A stretch of DNA of 17,293 bases from DASSFZ01 sp036514635 (GTDB lineage Bacteria; Chloroflexota; Anaerolineae; Fen-1058): positions 1 to 17,293 of the forward strand of contig DATBWU010000307.1 in the NCBI GenBank assembly GCA_036514635.1, given 5' to 3'. Numbering within the stretch: position 1 is the stretch's first letter; every line of letters begins with the position of its first letter. The notes beneath the pieces are model-generated. The model saw only the letters and a list, made by a program, of their open reading frames with translations, was not told the DNA's origin and searched no databases. Made by a program: the position numbers and the translations under genes. Below, one piece after another: positions 1 to 8,423 of this stretch.

Positions 1-2
1 TG

Positions 3-956
3 AGTGCGTCCACCAACGACAACCAGGCGAAGAACTACCTGGGGCCGTGGGGCCAATTCAAGTCGGTGGTGGACGCACTCACGAACGCACAGGCGGCCTA
101 CGACCAGGCGCTGGCGAGCTGCAACATCGCCAGGCTGGGTCTGAATGATAGCGCGCTGCGGTCGGCGCAGACGCAGCTGCAAAACGCGAAGTCCAAGCTA
201 GATAATCTGCTCTCGCCGCGCACGGAGACGCTCATCCAGGCCCAGGCCCAGTTGGAACAAGCGCGGCTGTCGCTGGAAGAGGCCCGGCAGACGCTGGCCG
301 AGGCGACCCTCGTCGCGCCATTCGACGGCGTGATCACCGCCGTCAACATCCAGGCCGGCGGATCGAGCGGCTCCAGCGCGGCGATCGAACTGGTCGACGT
401 CAGCCAACTGCATGTGGATGTCCTGGTCGACGAGACCGAAATCGCGATCGTTCAAGCCGGGCAAAACGTTCAGGTCACGCTGGATGCGCTGACCGGCATC
501 ACCCTGGCGGGGCAAGTCGCCCGCGTCGATCCGGCGGGCACGGTCAGCAGCGGCGTAGTCAACTACAACGTGCGCGTCGATCTCGATCCAACTGAGGCGC
601 CGCTGCGACTGGATATGACGGCGAATGCCTCGATCGCCGGAGAAACGCATGAGAATGTGTTGGCCGTTCCGACTTCGGCCATTCGATCGGGGTCTAGTGG
701 ACAGACCGGATTCGGCGGTCAAGGCCGCCAGGGCGGTCAAGGCATACAAGGCGATTTCGTTCTGGTGATCCAAAACGGCCGACCGCGCCCGGTCCAGGTC
801 ACGCTGGGCATGACGGCCGGCGACCTGACGGAAGTATCCGGTGATCTGCAAGAAGGCGATCAGGTCGCTATCATCACCACGACATCTTTCCAGAGCGGCA
901 TCGGCTTCCCCGGTGGCGGCCCCGGCTTCTTCGGCGGCGGCCCGCCGCCCCCTTAA
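3..956 (+). CDS. HlyD/MacA-type membrane-fusion (adaptor) protein, 5' partial
   Basis: The frame is open to the left edge, so the N-terminus (signal or anchor and first half of the lipoyl domain) is missing. The visible part starts in an Ala/Gln/Leu-rich alpha-helical hairpin (about bases 60-300). The second lipoyl half follows, with the typical ATLVAPFDGVITAVN motif at about 302-346. A beta-barrel region comes next, then a membrane-proximal domain ending with the QVTLGMTAGDLTEVSGDLQE block. Two Gly-rich stretches are unusual: one inside the last domain (about 700-750) and a Gly/Pro tail at the C-terminus. In this family the protein couples an ABC exporter to extracytoplasmic partners. The MacB-like ATPase and permease genes directly downstream support an export role. 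The substrate is unknown. Confidence 0.9.
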   Translation, partial: SASTNDNQAKNYLGPWGQFKSVVDALTNAQAAYDQALASCNIARLGLNDSALRSAQTQLQNAKSKLDNLLSPRTETLIQAQAQLEQARLSLEEARQTLAEATLVAPFDGVITAVNIQAGGSSGSSAAIELVDVSQLHVDVLVDETEIAIVQAGQNVQVTLDALTGITLAGQVARVDPAGTVSSGVVNYNVRVDLDPTEAPLRLDMTANASIAGETHENVLAVPTSAIRSGSSGQTGFGGQGRQGGQGIQGDFVLVIQNGRPRPVQVTLGMTAGDLTEVSGDLQEGDQVAIITTTSFQSGIGFPGGGPGFFGGGPPPP

Positions 957-966
957 TGTCTTCGTA

Positions 967-1029
967 ACCACCAAGCCACCAAGACACCAACTTTTAGAGT
1001 TTCTCTTCGTGCCTTGGTGTCTTGGTGGT
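967..1029. repeat. CCACCAAG-family hairpin repeat, copy 1
   Basis: The left arm ACCACCAAGCCACCAAGACA and the right arm TGGTGTCTTGGTGGT are imperfect inverted repeats around an A/T-rich loop. It fills most of the gap between the adaptor and ATPase genes. Related copies lie at 5689-5752 and, interrupted, at 10331-10743. It could fold in RNA inside this operon; that role is inferred. Confidence 0.8.
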
Positions 1030-1087
1030 GAATTCTCAGCCGATGTGTCAGTGCTACCGATGCTGCCAGATGCAACGGGAGTTGGCT

Positions 1088-1740
<653 letters not shown>

Positions 1741-1744
<4 letters not shown>

Positions 1745-2979
1745 GACTCAATTTTACGCAGAATGTCCGCAGCGCCTTGCGCGCCCTGCTGGCGAACAAG
1801 CTGCGCTCGGCCCTGACCATGTTGGGCATCGTGATCGGCGTCGGGGCGGTGGTCGCGCTCCTATCGATCGGCACCGGCGCGCAGGCGGCGATTACGAGCC
1901 GGATCGAAGGCATCGGCGCCAATCTGATCACGGTTTTCTCCGGCACGCGCAACCAGTTCACGCCGGCCGGCGCCGGCGGCGGCGCAACCGCGCCCTTGAC
2001 CTACGAGGAAGCGCAGCAGTTGAAAGGACTGCCCGGTGTGGCGGCCGTCTCGCCGCAGGTGCAATCGCGCCAACCCGTGAAGTATCAGAGCAAGCAGACG
2101 AATATGCAGATCGTCGGCGTGACGCCGGACTACGCGATCGCGCACCCCGATCAGCTCGATCACGGCCGCTTCATCTCGGAAAGCGACGTCAGCAAGAAAT
2201 CGCGCGTCGTCGTCGTCGGCGCGCAGATCGTGACCGACCTGTTTGGCGGCCTGGACCCGGTCGGCAAACGAATCAAGATCAACGGCATCCAGTTTGAAGT
2301 GATCGGCGTGCTGAAATTGCAAGGCTCGGGCGGGTTCGGCTTCAGCCGGGATGCGACGACGTACATTCCGATCACCACCGCCTTCGCGCGCCTGTCGACC
2401 CAGCGTGTGGGCAGCGAAAAATCCGTCTCGACGATCGAAGTGTCGGCCACGGAGGCCGACAGCATCGACACCGCCATTACGGCCATCACGGGAAAGCTGC
2501 GCACGTTGCATAGCATTGGACTGGGTGAGGACGACGACTTCACCGTTCAGTCTCAATCCGATATTCTGTCGGTGGCGACGAGCATCACCGGCACCTTGAC
2601 TGTGTTCCTCGGCGCGATTGCCGGCATCTCGCTGGTGGTCGGCGGCATCGGTGTGATGAACATCATGTTGGTGTCCGTCACCGAGCGCACGCGGGAAATC
2701 GGGCTGCGTAAAGCGGTCGGCGCGCGGCGCAGCGACATCTTGTATCAGTTCCTGACGGAGACGCTGACGCTGTCGGTGCTGGGCGGCGTGATCGGCATCC
2801 TGGCCGGCGCGGGTGTCTCGGCGCTGGTGAATGCGTCGGGGTTGATCGATACGGTGGTGTCGATCGAATCCGTCGTGCTGGCCTTCGGGTTCTCGGCCGC
2901 CGTGGGCATCTTCTTCGGGATTTACCCGGCCAATCGGGCAGCCAGCCTCAAGCCGATTGAAGCGCTGCGGTACGAGTAA
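1741..2979 (+). CDS. MacB-like FtsX-domain ABC permease
   Basis: The 412-residue protein has the MacB layout. There is one N-terminal transmembrane helix (about residues 25-48), a large extracytoplasmic MacB-PCD-like domain (about 50-275), then three C-terminal helices (about 280-310, 335-362 and 375-396) of the FtsX domain. The sequence VTERTREIGLRKAVGARR (313-330) and the ending PANRAASLKPIEALRYE are family hallmarks. MacB-type permeases work by mechanotransmission with the adaptor, exporting peptides, lipids or small molecules outside the inner membrane. The substrate cannot be read from sequence. It overlaps the ATPase gene by 4 bases and is the last gene of the operon; a hairpin repeat follows. 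Confidence 0.93.
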
Positions 2980-2987
2980 TCAATTTT

Positions 2988-3051
2988 CACGGATCAACAC
3001 GGATCGGAAATTCAAATCGCAATCCGTGCTTATCCGTGTTCATCAGTGTTC
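2988..3051. repeat. CACGGAT/ATCCGTG hairpin repeat, copy 1
   Basis: CACGGATCAACACGGAT is followed, after a loop of about 27 bases, by ATCCGTGCTTATCCGTGTTC. The arms are inverted copies that can form a long interrupted stem just past the permease stop. A tighter copy is at 16153-16194. It may help terminate the exporter transcript, although no clear U-tract follows. Confidence 0.7.
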
Positions 3052-3303
3052 ATGGACCAGTATCGGCGCGGGCGCAATAGCAAGAAGTTGCTGGGCCTGA
3101 TCCTGCTCGCAATCGCTTATAGCGGCCTGCTCGGTGACCAGCGCACGCTAACAGGCACACATACGCTGGATGGCACCATCGGCGTGATCCTCGGTCTATA
3201 CATCTGCTCGCACCCTGTGGACAGGTTGTTGTTCGGGCGCGGTGCTCAACGGCAGAGTTCGTCGAGGCTTCTGCCTCAATGCCCAGCCGGAACTCCACAG
3301 ACA
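3052..3303 (+). pseudogene. Possible small membrane protein gene, 3' end disrupted by a repeat
   Basis: From the ATG at 3052 the reading frame gives a basic N-terminus, a hydrophobic helix (KKLLGLILLAIAYSGLLG), a short loop, and a second segment with LDGTIGVILGLYICSHP. This resembles a genuine small two-helix membrane protein rather than random sequence. The frame has no stop of its own: at about 3308 it runs into a hairpin repeat and continues antisense through the kinase gene. The start lies at the edge of another repeat. I infer a gene whose end (and perhaps start) was altered by repeat insertion. No good ribosome binding site is visible. The 3' coordinate given is the last base before the repeat and is approximate. 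It may be untranslated. Confidence 0.4.
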
Positions 3304-3307
3304 TGCG

Positions 3308-3368
3308 AAACCACGAAGACACGGAGGCACGGAGTCTCTCACGTTCAGCAACTCCGTGTCTCCGTGGT
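3308..3368. repeat. CCACGAAGACACGGAG-type hairpin repeat
   Basis: ACCACGAAGACACGGAGG with GCACGGAGT on the left and ACTCCGTGTCTCCGTGGT on the right form a strong interrupted stem around a loop of about 15 bases. It lies between the convergent small ORF and the kinase gene. It looks like a diverged relative of the CCACCAAG family. Confidence 0.75.
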
Positions 3369-3399
3369 CGATTTCTTTGGAGAGGGTCGCGGCCGCCGT

Positions 3400-4800
3400 T
3401 CAGGTGAGGGTGGCGTCGTGATCGGCGCGGGGCAGTATCACCGTGAACACGCTCCCCTGCCCTACCCGACTCTCGACGCGGATGGTGCCGCGCTGCGCTT
3501 CAATCAGCTCTTTTGCGATCGCCAGGCCCAGCCCCGCACCCGCGCCTGCCCGCGCCGAATCAGAGCGATAGAAGCGCTCGAAGATGTGTGGGAGTGCATC
3601 GGGCGCGATGCCCGGCCCCGTATCGCGAATGCCGATCGCGACGTGTTCGCCGGCGATACCGGTCGAAAGGGTGATCGACCCACCCGGCGGCGTGTACTTC
3701 AGCGCATTATCGAGCAGGACGAGCAGCACCTGCTTGAGCGCGTCGCGATCTCCCTGCACGGCGACGTCCAGCCGGTTCTCGCACTCGATCAGGCGCGCCG
3801 GGCCGAGCAGCTTGGCCTGGCGACAAATATCGTTGACGAGCGGCTTGACCGGCACCGGCTCGCGGCGCAGGGGCCGCCCGGCATCGGCGCGTGCCAGCAC
3901 CAGCAGATCGCTGGCGAGGCGAATGAGTCGATCCGTTTCATCGACCAGGTCGGCGATGGCGGCTTCGCGATCGGCTGCGTCAATGGGCGGATCGCGCCGG
4001 AGCAGGCCGAGGTTGCCTCGAATCGTCGTGAGCGGCGTGCGCAATTCGTGCGAGGCGTCCGCGACGAGGCGGCGCTGCGCCTGGAGCGCCTGCTCGGCCT
4101 GCCGGTACGCCGCTCGCAGCTCGGTCAGCATCGCGTTGAAGGTCGTCGCCAACTGACCGATTTCATCCGGGGGGCCGACGTAGTCGACGCGCCGATCGAA
4201 GTTGCGCTCCGCGCCGATGGCCTGCGCCGTGGCCGTGATGTGGTGGATGGGGCGCAGCGCCGCGCCGGACATCACCCAGGCCACGCCGAACAACACGAGC
4301 GTCACCATAGCGCTACCGGCAAACAGGACGTTGCTCAACGTCGCAAGTGACTGATCGTGCTCGGCGAGCGAGCGCGCCACCTGCACGATGCCCACGGTCT
4401 GCCCGGCCGTGACGACGGGCTTGCTGTATACGAGCAGTCGCCCGCTTTCGGTGGACACCACTTCCGTCCACGCTTGCCCGCGTTCGCAGACCTGCAAGCC
4501 GCCGTTGCTGATCGGCAGCGTGAAGTCGCCCAGGTTCGACGTGCGATCGGCGACCGAGCCGTCGAGCCGGATCGTCTGAATGTACGTTTCCGGCGCGGCG
4601 AACTTCCTGGCCTGATAGTCGATGCGATTGAGATCGAAATCCCGCGAGCCGACCAGGCGTTGCGCTTCGCCGACCAGTGTGTCTTCGATCGCGCCGAGCG
4701 TGACGCGCGAGACGGTCGCGTACAGCGCGACGCTGAGGCCGATGAGCATCAGGGCGAGGACGGCGCTGTACAGCAGGGTCAGGCGGAGGCGAATAGACAT
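3400..4800 (-). CDS. Two-component sensor histidine kinase (HAMP-HisKA-HATPase)
   Basis: The 466-residue membrane kinase starts at MSIRLRLTLLYS (ATG at 4800). A longer in-frame extension to 4989 is translated repeat DNA and is rejected. Features are TM1 (about 8-30), an extracytoplasmic sensor domain (about 31-155), TM2 (about 157-178), HAMP (about 179-232), HisKA with HELRTP (phosphoacceptor His251), the N box with Asn365 (LLDNALKYT), the G1 box DTGPGIA (393-399) and the G2 box GAGLGLA (421-427). It should autophosphorylate and pass phosphate to the response regulator encoded just upstream on the same strand. No strong Shine-Dalgarno precedes the start, so translation may depend on upstream coupling. 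The signal is unknown. Confidence 0.93.
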   Translation of the reverse strand: MSIRLRLTLLYSAVLALMLIGLSVALYATVSRVTLGAIEDTLVGEAQRLVGSRDFDLNRIDYQARKFAAPETYIQTIRLDGSVADRTSNLGDFTLPISNGGLQVCERGQAWTEVVSTESGRLLVYSKPVVTAGQTVGIVQVARSLAEHDQSLATLSNVLFAGSAMVTLVLFGVAWVMSGAALRPIHHITATAQAIGAERNFDRRVDYVGPPDEIGQLATTFNAMLTELRAAYRQAEQALQAQRRLVADASHELRTPLTTIRGNLGLLRRDPPIDAADREAAIADLVDETDRLIRLASDLLVLARADAGRPLRREPVPVKPLVNDICRQAKLLGPARLIECENRLDVAVQGDRDALKQVLLVLLDNALKYTPPGGSITLSTGIAGEHVAIGIRDTGPGIAPDALPHIFERFYRSDSARAGAGAGLGLAIAKELIEAQRGTIRVESRVGQGSVFTVILPRADHDATLT

Positions 4801-4810
4801 GGGAGCCAAT

Positions 4811-4976
4811 GTAGAATGATCAATGCAGAATGGAGAATGAAGAATGCAGAGCAGAATGGAGAATGAAGAATGCAGAACGAAGGAGACAGCGGCGACATTT
4901 TCTACATTCTTCATTCCACATTCTACATTCTTCATTCCACATTCTGCATTCCTTATTCTACATTCCTCATCATTCT
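4811..4976. repeat. GAATG/CATTC tandem inverted repeat between regulator and kinase genes
   Basis: The left part (4811-4877) is built of AGAATGGAGAATGAAGAATG-like units. After a spacer of about 23 bases the right part (4901-4976) is built of their reverse complements (ACATTCTTCATTCC units). The two halves could pair over about 65 bases with mismatches. It occupies the whole gap between the regulator stop and the kinase start and overlaps the last codons of the regulator. Base composition is clearly more A-rich than the neighbours. The copy number of the short unit may be unstable. Confidence 0.85.
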
Positions 4977-5644
4977 TCCCGCAAGGCATAGCCTACGCCA
5001 CGCACGGTCTGGATCAACCGAGGCTCGCCGCCCGCTTCGGTCTTCGCGCGCAGGTAACCGATGTACACTTCGAGAACGTTGGCGTTGCCGTCGAAGTCGT
5101 AACCCCACACGTCTTGCAGCAGGCGATCGCGCGTCAGCGCCTGGCGCGGGTGACGCATCAGGTATTGCAGCAGGTCGAACTCCTTGGGGGTGAGACTGAA
5201 CGCTCGATCACCGCGCCACGTTTCGCGCGTCAACGGATCGAGATGCAGGTCGGCGTACGAGAGCGGTTTGTCCTTGCCGAGCGTATCCGTCCGGCGCAGC
5301 AAGGCTCGAACGCGCGCCAGCAGTTCCTCCGGCGCGAACGGCTTGACAAGATAATCGTCTGCGCCGCTGTTCAGCCCTTCGACGCGGTGTTCCACGGCGT
5401 CGCGCGCAGTGAGCATCAGGATTGTCACGTCACCGGCGGCGCGCAGGTGCTTCGCCACTTCGATCCCATCCAGGCCGGGCATCAGCCAGTCGAGGACGAC
5501 GAGGTCCGGCTTCTCGGTCTGCGCTTTGGCCAGCGCCTCGTTCCCATCAGCCGCCGTCGCAACGCGATAGCCTTCATAGGCCAGCGTGCGGCGCAACATG
5601 TCAGCGATCTTGCGATCATCATCGACGATCAATATCATGGGCAT
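4970..5644 (-). CDS. OmpR/PhoB-family response regulator
   Basis: A 224-residue transcription factor of standard length. The receiver domain (about 1-118) has the acidic pocket DDD (8-10), phosphoacceptor Asp52 (VVLDWLMPG), Thr79 and Lys101 (LVKPF). The C-terminal winged-helix DNA-binding domain (about 128-224) contains LTPKEFDLLQYLMRHP and ends VRGVGYALREE. It is the first gene of a regulator-kinase pair on the minus strand. A second Met lies two codons in (5638) and could be the true start. The stop codon lies at the edge of the GAATG repeat, so the natural terminus may have been set by repeat insertion. Targets are unknown. Confidence 0.95.
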   Translation of the reverse strand: MPMILIVDDDRKIADMLRRTLAYEGYRVATAADGNEALAKAQTEKPDLVVLDWLMPGLDGIEVAKHLRAAGDVTILMLTARDAVEHRVEGLNSGADDYLVKPFAPEELLARVRALLRRTDTLGKDKPLSYADLHLDPLTRETWRGDRAFSLTPKEFDLLQYLMRHPRQALTRDRLLQDVWGYDFDGNANVLEVYIGYLRAKTEAGGEPRLIQTVRGVGYALREE

Positions 5645-5662
5645 GGCGATCCCGATGCCTTA

Positions 5663-5768
5663 GAGCCTGTCTGAAACGGCCCGGATTTAACCACCAAGCC
5701 ACTAAGTCACTAAGAATTGTCTTTGCTTGGTGTCTTGGTGTCTTGGTGGTTAGTTTTCAGACAGTCTC
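5663..5768. mobile_element. MITE with GAGCCTGTCTGAAA termini and TTA target duplication
   Basis: A 106-bp element. The left end GAGCCTGTCTGAAA and the right end TTTTCAGACAGTCTC are terminal inverted repeats with one clear mismatch. It is flanked on both sides by TTA (5660-5662 and 5769-5771). Inside lies a CCACCAAG-type hairpin (5689-5752). A 3-bp T-N-A duplication and such ends are typical of IS5-like (IS1031-group) elements. The element has no transposase, so it would need one in trans. The right TTA is the reverse complement of the TAA stop of the hydrolase gene. Confidence 0.8.
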
Positions 5769-6746
5769 TTACGAGGTTTTCAGGTACTGTTCGAACCAGG
5801 CGAGCGTCCTGGCCCAGGCGTCTTTTGCCGCTTCAGAATTATAGCGCGGGCCGGTGTCGTTGTGGAAGGCGTGATCGGCGTTGGGATAGATCACCTTTTC
5901 GTAGACCTTGTTGTTCTGCTGCATCGCGGCTTCGATCGGCGGGATGCCCTGATTGATGCGCGTGTCGAGCTCGCCATAAATCGCCAGCACGGCGGCCTGA
6001 ATACTCGACACTTCATCGGGAGTCGGATGCGGGCCATAGAACGGGACGGCCGCCCGCAGCTCCGGCAGACCGATCGCGACGCGCCAGGTCACGCCGCCGC
6101 CGAAACAGAAGCCCACCATGCCGACCCGATCCGCCTGCACATCGGGCTGGCTCTGCAGCCAGCGCCACCCGCTGATGAAGTCTTGGACGAATTGGTCTTG
6201 CGGCGTGTTGCTCAGGATGCCCGGCACCTGCGATGAGTCGAGCGCAGCCGTGCCCCCCTGACGCGAGAGCAGGTCGACCGCCAGGCCGGCGTAGCCGGCC
6301 ATCGCCACACGGCGCGTCACGTCTTCGATGTGCCCGGTCAATCCGCGATTCTCGTGACAGACGAGGACGGCCGGGTATGGCCCCTCGCCGGCAGGACGCG
6401 CCACGTAACCTTTAAGCGTCGCGCCTTCGCCGGGGAACTCCACAGCGCTCGCTTCGATTTCGCCGGGCGCGCTTTCGGTTGCCTGCGTCCCGCCCTCCGG
6501 GGTCGGCGTTGTCGCAGCGGGTTGCGTCGCGGGCAGCGTTGGCACACCAGTCGGTTCACCGGCCGATGTGGGCGCCACGGTCGAAGTCGACTGAGATACC
6601 GGTGAGCACGCGGCCAGGATCGTGCTCGCCAGCGCCAGGCTGCCGGTGACGGTGGCGATCAATTTGAGCGCCTCGCGCCGCGACAGACGGCCTTCCTGGT
6701 AGTCTTCGACAAACTCGTCCAACAGGTAACCTTTGAAATCCGTCAT
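5769..6746 (-). CDS. Dienelactone hydrolase family protein, Tat/lipoprotein-anchored
   Basis: A 325-residue protein. The ATG at 6746 is preceded by a GAGAGG-type binding site; an upstream in-frame ATG (6788) is less likely. The N-terminus carries twin arginines in LSRREALKL (21-29), a hydrophobic stretch and a lipobox ending at Cys47 (LAAC). A Thr/Pro/Ala linker follows (about 48-98), so the enzyme is predicted to sit on the outer face of the membrane. The alpha/beta-hydrolase domain (about 100-325) shows the dienelactone-hydrolase triad: nucleophile Cys214 in GFCFGG, Asp261 (GELD) and His292 (ADHAFH). Glu132 in CHENRG matches the glutamate that holds the cysteine. The family hydrolyses dienelactones and other esters; the substrate here is unknown. 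Confidence 0.9.
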   Translation of the reverse strand: MTDFKGYLLDEFVEDYQEGRLSRREALKLIATVTGSLALASTILAACSPVSQSTSTVAPTSAGEPTGVPTLPATQPAATTPTPEGGTQATESAPGEIEASAVEFPGEGATLKGYVARPAGEGPYPAVLVCHENRGLTGHIEDVTRRVAMAGYAGLAVDLLSRQGGTAALDSSQVPGILSNTPQDQFVQDFISGWRWLQSQPDVQADRVGMVGFCFGGGVTWRVAIGLPELRAAVPFYGPHPTPDEVSSIQAAVLAIYGELDTRINQGIPPIEAAMQQNNKVYEKVIYPNADHAFHNDTGPRYNSEAAKDAWARTLAWFEQYLKTS

Positions 6747-6839
6747 CGTGATACCTCTCTCCCTCTCCTGGCTCAGCAGGTGTTTCAAGCAGATCGGTGC
6801 AACGAATCCGCAACGAACACACGCCTTCGGCGGGTGCAG

Positions 6840-7015
6840 TGCTCCCGTGAATCACCGGGCTGAAAACGCGAAGCCTGCTGAAGCAGGCTGTTTGCCGCTT
6901 CAGCCGGATTGATCCGGCTTTTCTCGATTAGCCCGACGATTTTGCGAAGCACCCCGTAGCGCAGCGGAGTGGGCATCGTCGGGCGATAGGTGCGAGGCAA
7001 TTGCCGAACGCTCTC
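6840..7015. mobile_element. Degenerate copy of the GAGAGC-ended MITE with a 32-bp insertion
   Basis: It is closely similar to the intact element at 13904-14075, sharing the internal palindromes AAGCCTGCTGAAGCAGGCT and AGCCGGATTGATCCGGCT and the right end GGCAATTGCCGAACGCTCTC. The left terminus has decayed. The AGCCCGACGAT/ATCGTCGGGC hairpin loop carries an extra 32 bases (6942-6973), most of which match, in reverse complement, the hairpin at 10398-10420. Confidence 0.75.
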
Positions 7016-7123
7016 TTGCCACTTTGGGCAATTAGCCTGTCCTGCTGAGGCGCTGCGCTCCGGCTACCCAGAAACTTGGGCCGTTGCCAGGTTGTGCCCG
7101 CCCGCCGATAAACTCGGCGGGCT
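7016..7123. other. Gene-free stretch with a short palindrome
   Basis: I see no coding signal. The only clear structure is GCCCGCCGA/TCGGCGGGC around TAAAC at about 7099-7121, a member of the same hairpin-rich style as the flanking elements. Confidence 0.4.
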
Positions 7124-7263
7124 ACACCCCAGCGTCGGATGAATCCGACTAGCCCGATTCATCGGGCGCAGCGGAGTAGCGCAGCGAATTCATCGCCGCG
7201 CGGACACGCCGCGCCAGTTTCTGTCTTCAAGCATCTCGCCACCCGGCGATATGGAGTTCTCAG
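7124..7263. repeat. 140-bp long inverted repeat, left copy
   Basis: The sequence equals the reverse complement of 17154-17293 with one mismatch (base 7235, C here) and no gaps. It contains the internal palindrome AGCCCGATTCATCGGGC. Because the partner runs into the right edge of the window, the true repeat may be longer on that side; leftward of 7124 it cannot be compared. Confidence 0.9.
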
Positions 7264-7309
7264 AATGACCGCCCGGAAAGGGTGATGGTGATTGCACACA
7301 CGCGCTCCA

Positions 7310-7356
7310 GGCCCGCGTCTCGCGGGCCGCGCGAAGCGGACGAGGACGCGGACGGA
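7310..7356. repeat. CCCGCG...GAGGACGCG repeat, copy 1 (diverged)
   Basis: A perfect hairpin GGCCCGCG/CGCGGGCC with a 3-base loop (7310-7328) is followed by a decayed second half containing GACGAGGACGCGGACGG. The same two-hairpin design is at 12025-12073 and 16904-16944. Confidence 0.65.
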
Positions 7357-7386
7357 GAGCCATCGAGATGTGAATCATCACCCGAA

Positions 7387-7408
7387 CCGCTGGATGGTCA
7401 TCCAGCGG
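7387..7408. repeat. Perfect 10-bp-arm palindrome
   Basis: CCGCTGGATG and CATCCAGCGG are exact inverted copies separated by GT. It lies upstream of the YceI-like gene, about 240 bases from the start. It may be a repeat-family hairpin or a terminator-like structure, but no U-tract follows. Confidence 0.6.
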
Positions 7409-7478
7409 GAGCAACCGCTTCGGAATTTTCGAGCACGGCTGGTAGCACAGTGTGGCGGCTCTATGTAAGCATTGCCTA

Positions 7479-7499
7479 AGCGAAAGTTAAGAATTCGCT
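7479..7499. promoter_or_regulatory. Candidate operator upstream of the YceI-like gene
   Basis: AGCGAA and TTCGCT form an inverted repeat with a 9-base spacer containing GTTAAG. GTAAGCATT occurs at 7465-7473 and again at about 7577-7585 as a direct repeat. The region 7409-7650 has no coding signal and should hold the promoter of the downstream genes, but I could not single out convincing -35/-10 boxes. Confidence 0.25.
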
Positions 7500-7650
7500 G
7501 AGAGAGACAGTCAGTCAACACGGAGGGCACGGGATTATGTACGACCACTCTTATCGTGTTCTCAGCCTTCGCTCAGTAAGCATTTAAGCAAATCCCATAG
7601 GGTGACGACGCCTGCTCACGTTCACAGAAAATTTAGGAGATGGTTGAAGT

Positions 7651-8418
7651 ATGATGCTCAAGCGAATCTTGATCGGAGTGCTCATCCTGGCCGCGCTGGG
7701 TGGGGTTACGCTGTTCGTCCTCGATCGAACGATCTTCGCGCCCGTCGCGGTCAGCACGGGCGCGCCCGTCGCGCCGACGCTCGCCGTCCCGACGCCGACT
7801 AAACCCGCGAGTACGTCGGCCGATGCAGCCACCGCGACGCCGGCCCAGGCGAGCACAGGCTCAAACTCGTCCGGCGTCCAACTGTATCGCATCGATGCAG
7901 CGCAGTCCGAAGTGCGATACGAAGTGGGCGAGACATTCTTCAATCAGAACAACCGCTTCAACCTGGCTATCGGTCGCACGCGAGGAGTCGCCGGTGACCT
8001 ACTGGTCGATTTTGCCCAGCCGTCGAACAGCCAGATTGGCGAGATCGTCATCGACGTCAGCCAGTTCGCGTCGGATGAATCTCGCCGCGACAACTACATC
8101 CGCCGGAGCGGGTTGGAGTCATCGCGCTACCCGACCGCGCACTTCGTCACCCGGGCGCTCGAAGGCCTGCCCACTCAAGTTGCCGTGGGCGATCAGATGA
8201 CGTTCAGCATCAGCGGTGATCTGACGGTCAAGGAGACCACGCGCCCGGTGACCTGGAACGTGACCCTGGCGCTGGAGCAGGGCCGATTGGTTGGCTCGGC
8301 CTCGACGGAAATCTTGATGTCGGACTTTGGCGTCGGCCCGCTTCAGCTCCCGATACTGGCGACCGAAGATCAGGTGAAGTTGTTCTTCGATTTCGTGGCA
8401 ATGCCGGTGGAAGGATGA
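7651..8418 (+). CDS. YceI-like domain protein, membrane-anchored or secreted
   Basis: A 255-residue protein. An N-terminal hydrophobic helix (about residues 4-25) is followed by a Thr/Pro/Ala linker (about 32-72) and one YceI-like lipocalin domain (about 76-253). Family features are YRIDAAQSEVRYEVGE, the IVIDVSQFASDESRRDNYIR block, SSRYPTAHF and SGDLTVKETTRPVTW. YceI proteins bind isoprenoid or other amphiphilic ligands; many are periplasmic or secreted and of unknown role. AGGAG (7635-7639) lies upstream of the ATG at 7651; an immediate second ATG (7654) is possible. The stop overlaps the region of the next start, suggesting co-transcription with the dioxygenase-like gene. Confidence 0.92.
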   Translation: MMLKRILIGVLILAALGGVTLFVLDRTIFAPVAVSTGAPVAPTLAVPTPTKPASTSADAATATPAQASTGSNSSGVQLYRIDAAQSEVRYEVGETFFNQNNRFNLAIGRTRGVAGDLLVDFAQPSNSQIGEIVIDVSQFASDESRRDNYIRRSGLESSRYPTAHFVTRALEGLPTQVAVGDQMTFSISGDLTVKETTRPVTWNVTLALEQGRLVGSASTEILMSDFGVGPLQLPILATEDQVKLFFDFVAMPVEG

Positions 8419-8423
8419 CGAAC

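Noticed and set aside
198..974. 258-codon minus-strand open frame under the adaptor gene
   Set aside because: It is a shadow of a GC-rich coding strand; the translation is Arg/Asp/Gly-rich without domains, and the plus strand has clear adaptor motifs.
3304..4350. Long plus-strand open frame continuing through the kinase gene
   Set aside because: It is antisense to a clear histidine kinase with all motifs, and its translation is Arg-rich and family-less. Only the first 70-80 codons look real.
4811..4976. CRISPR-like array from the short repeated units
   Set aside because: The units are short, contiguous and face inverted copies; there are no uniform spacers and no cas genes.
4801..4989. N-terminal extension of the kinase to 4989
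   Set aside because: The extra 63 codons translate the GAATG repeat and even overlap the regulator; MSIRLRLTLLYS is a normal kinase start.
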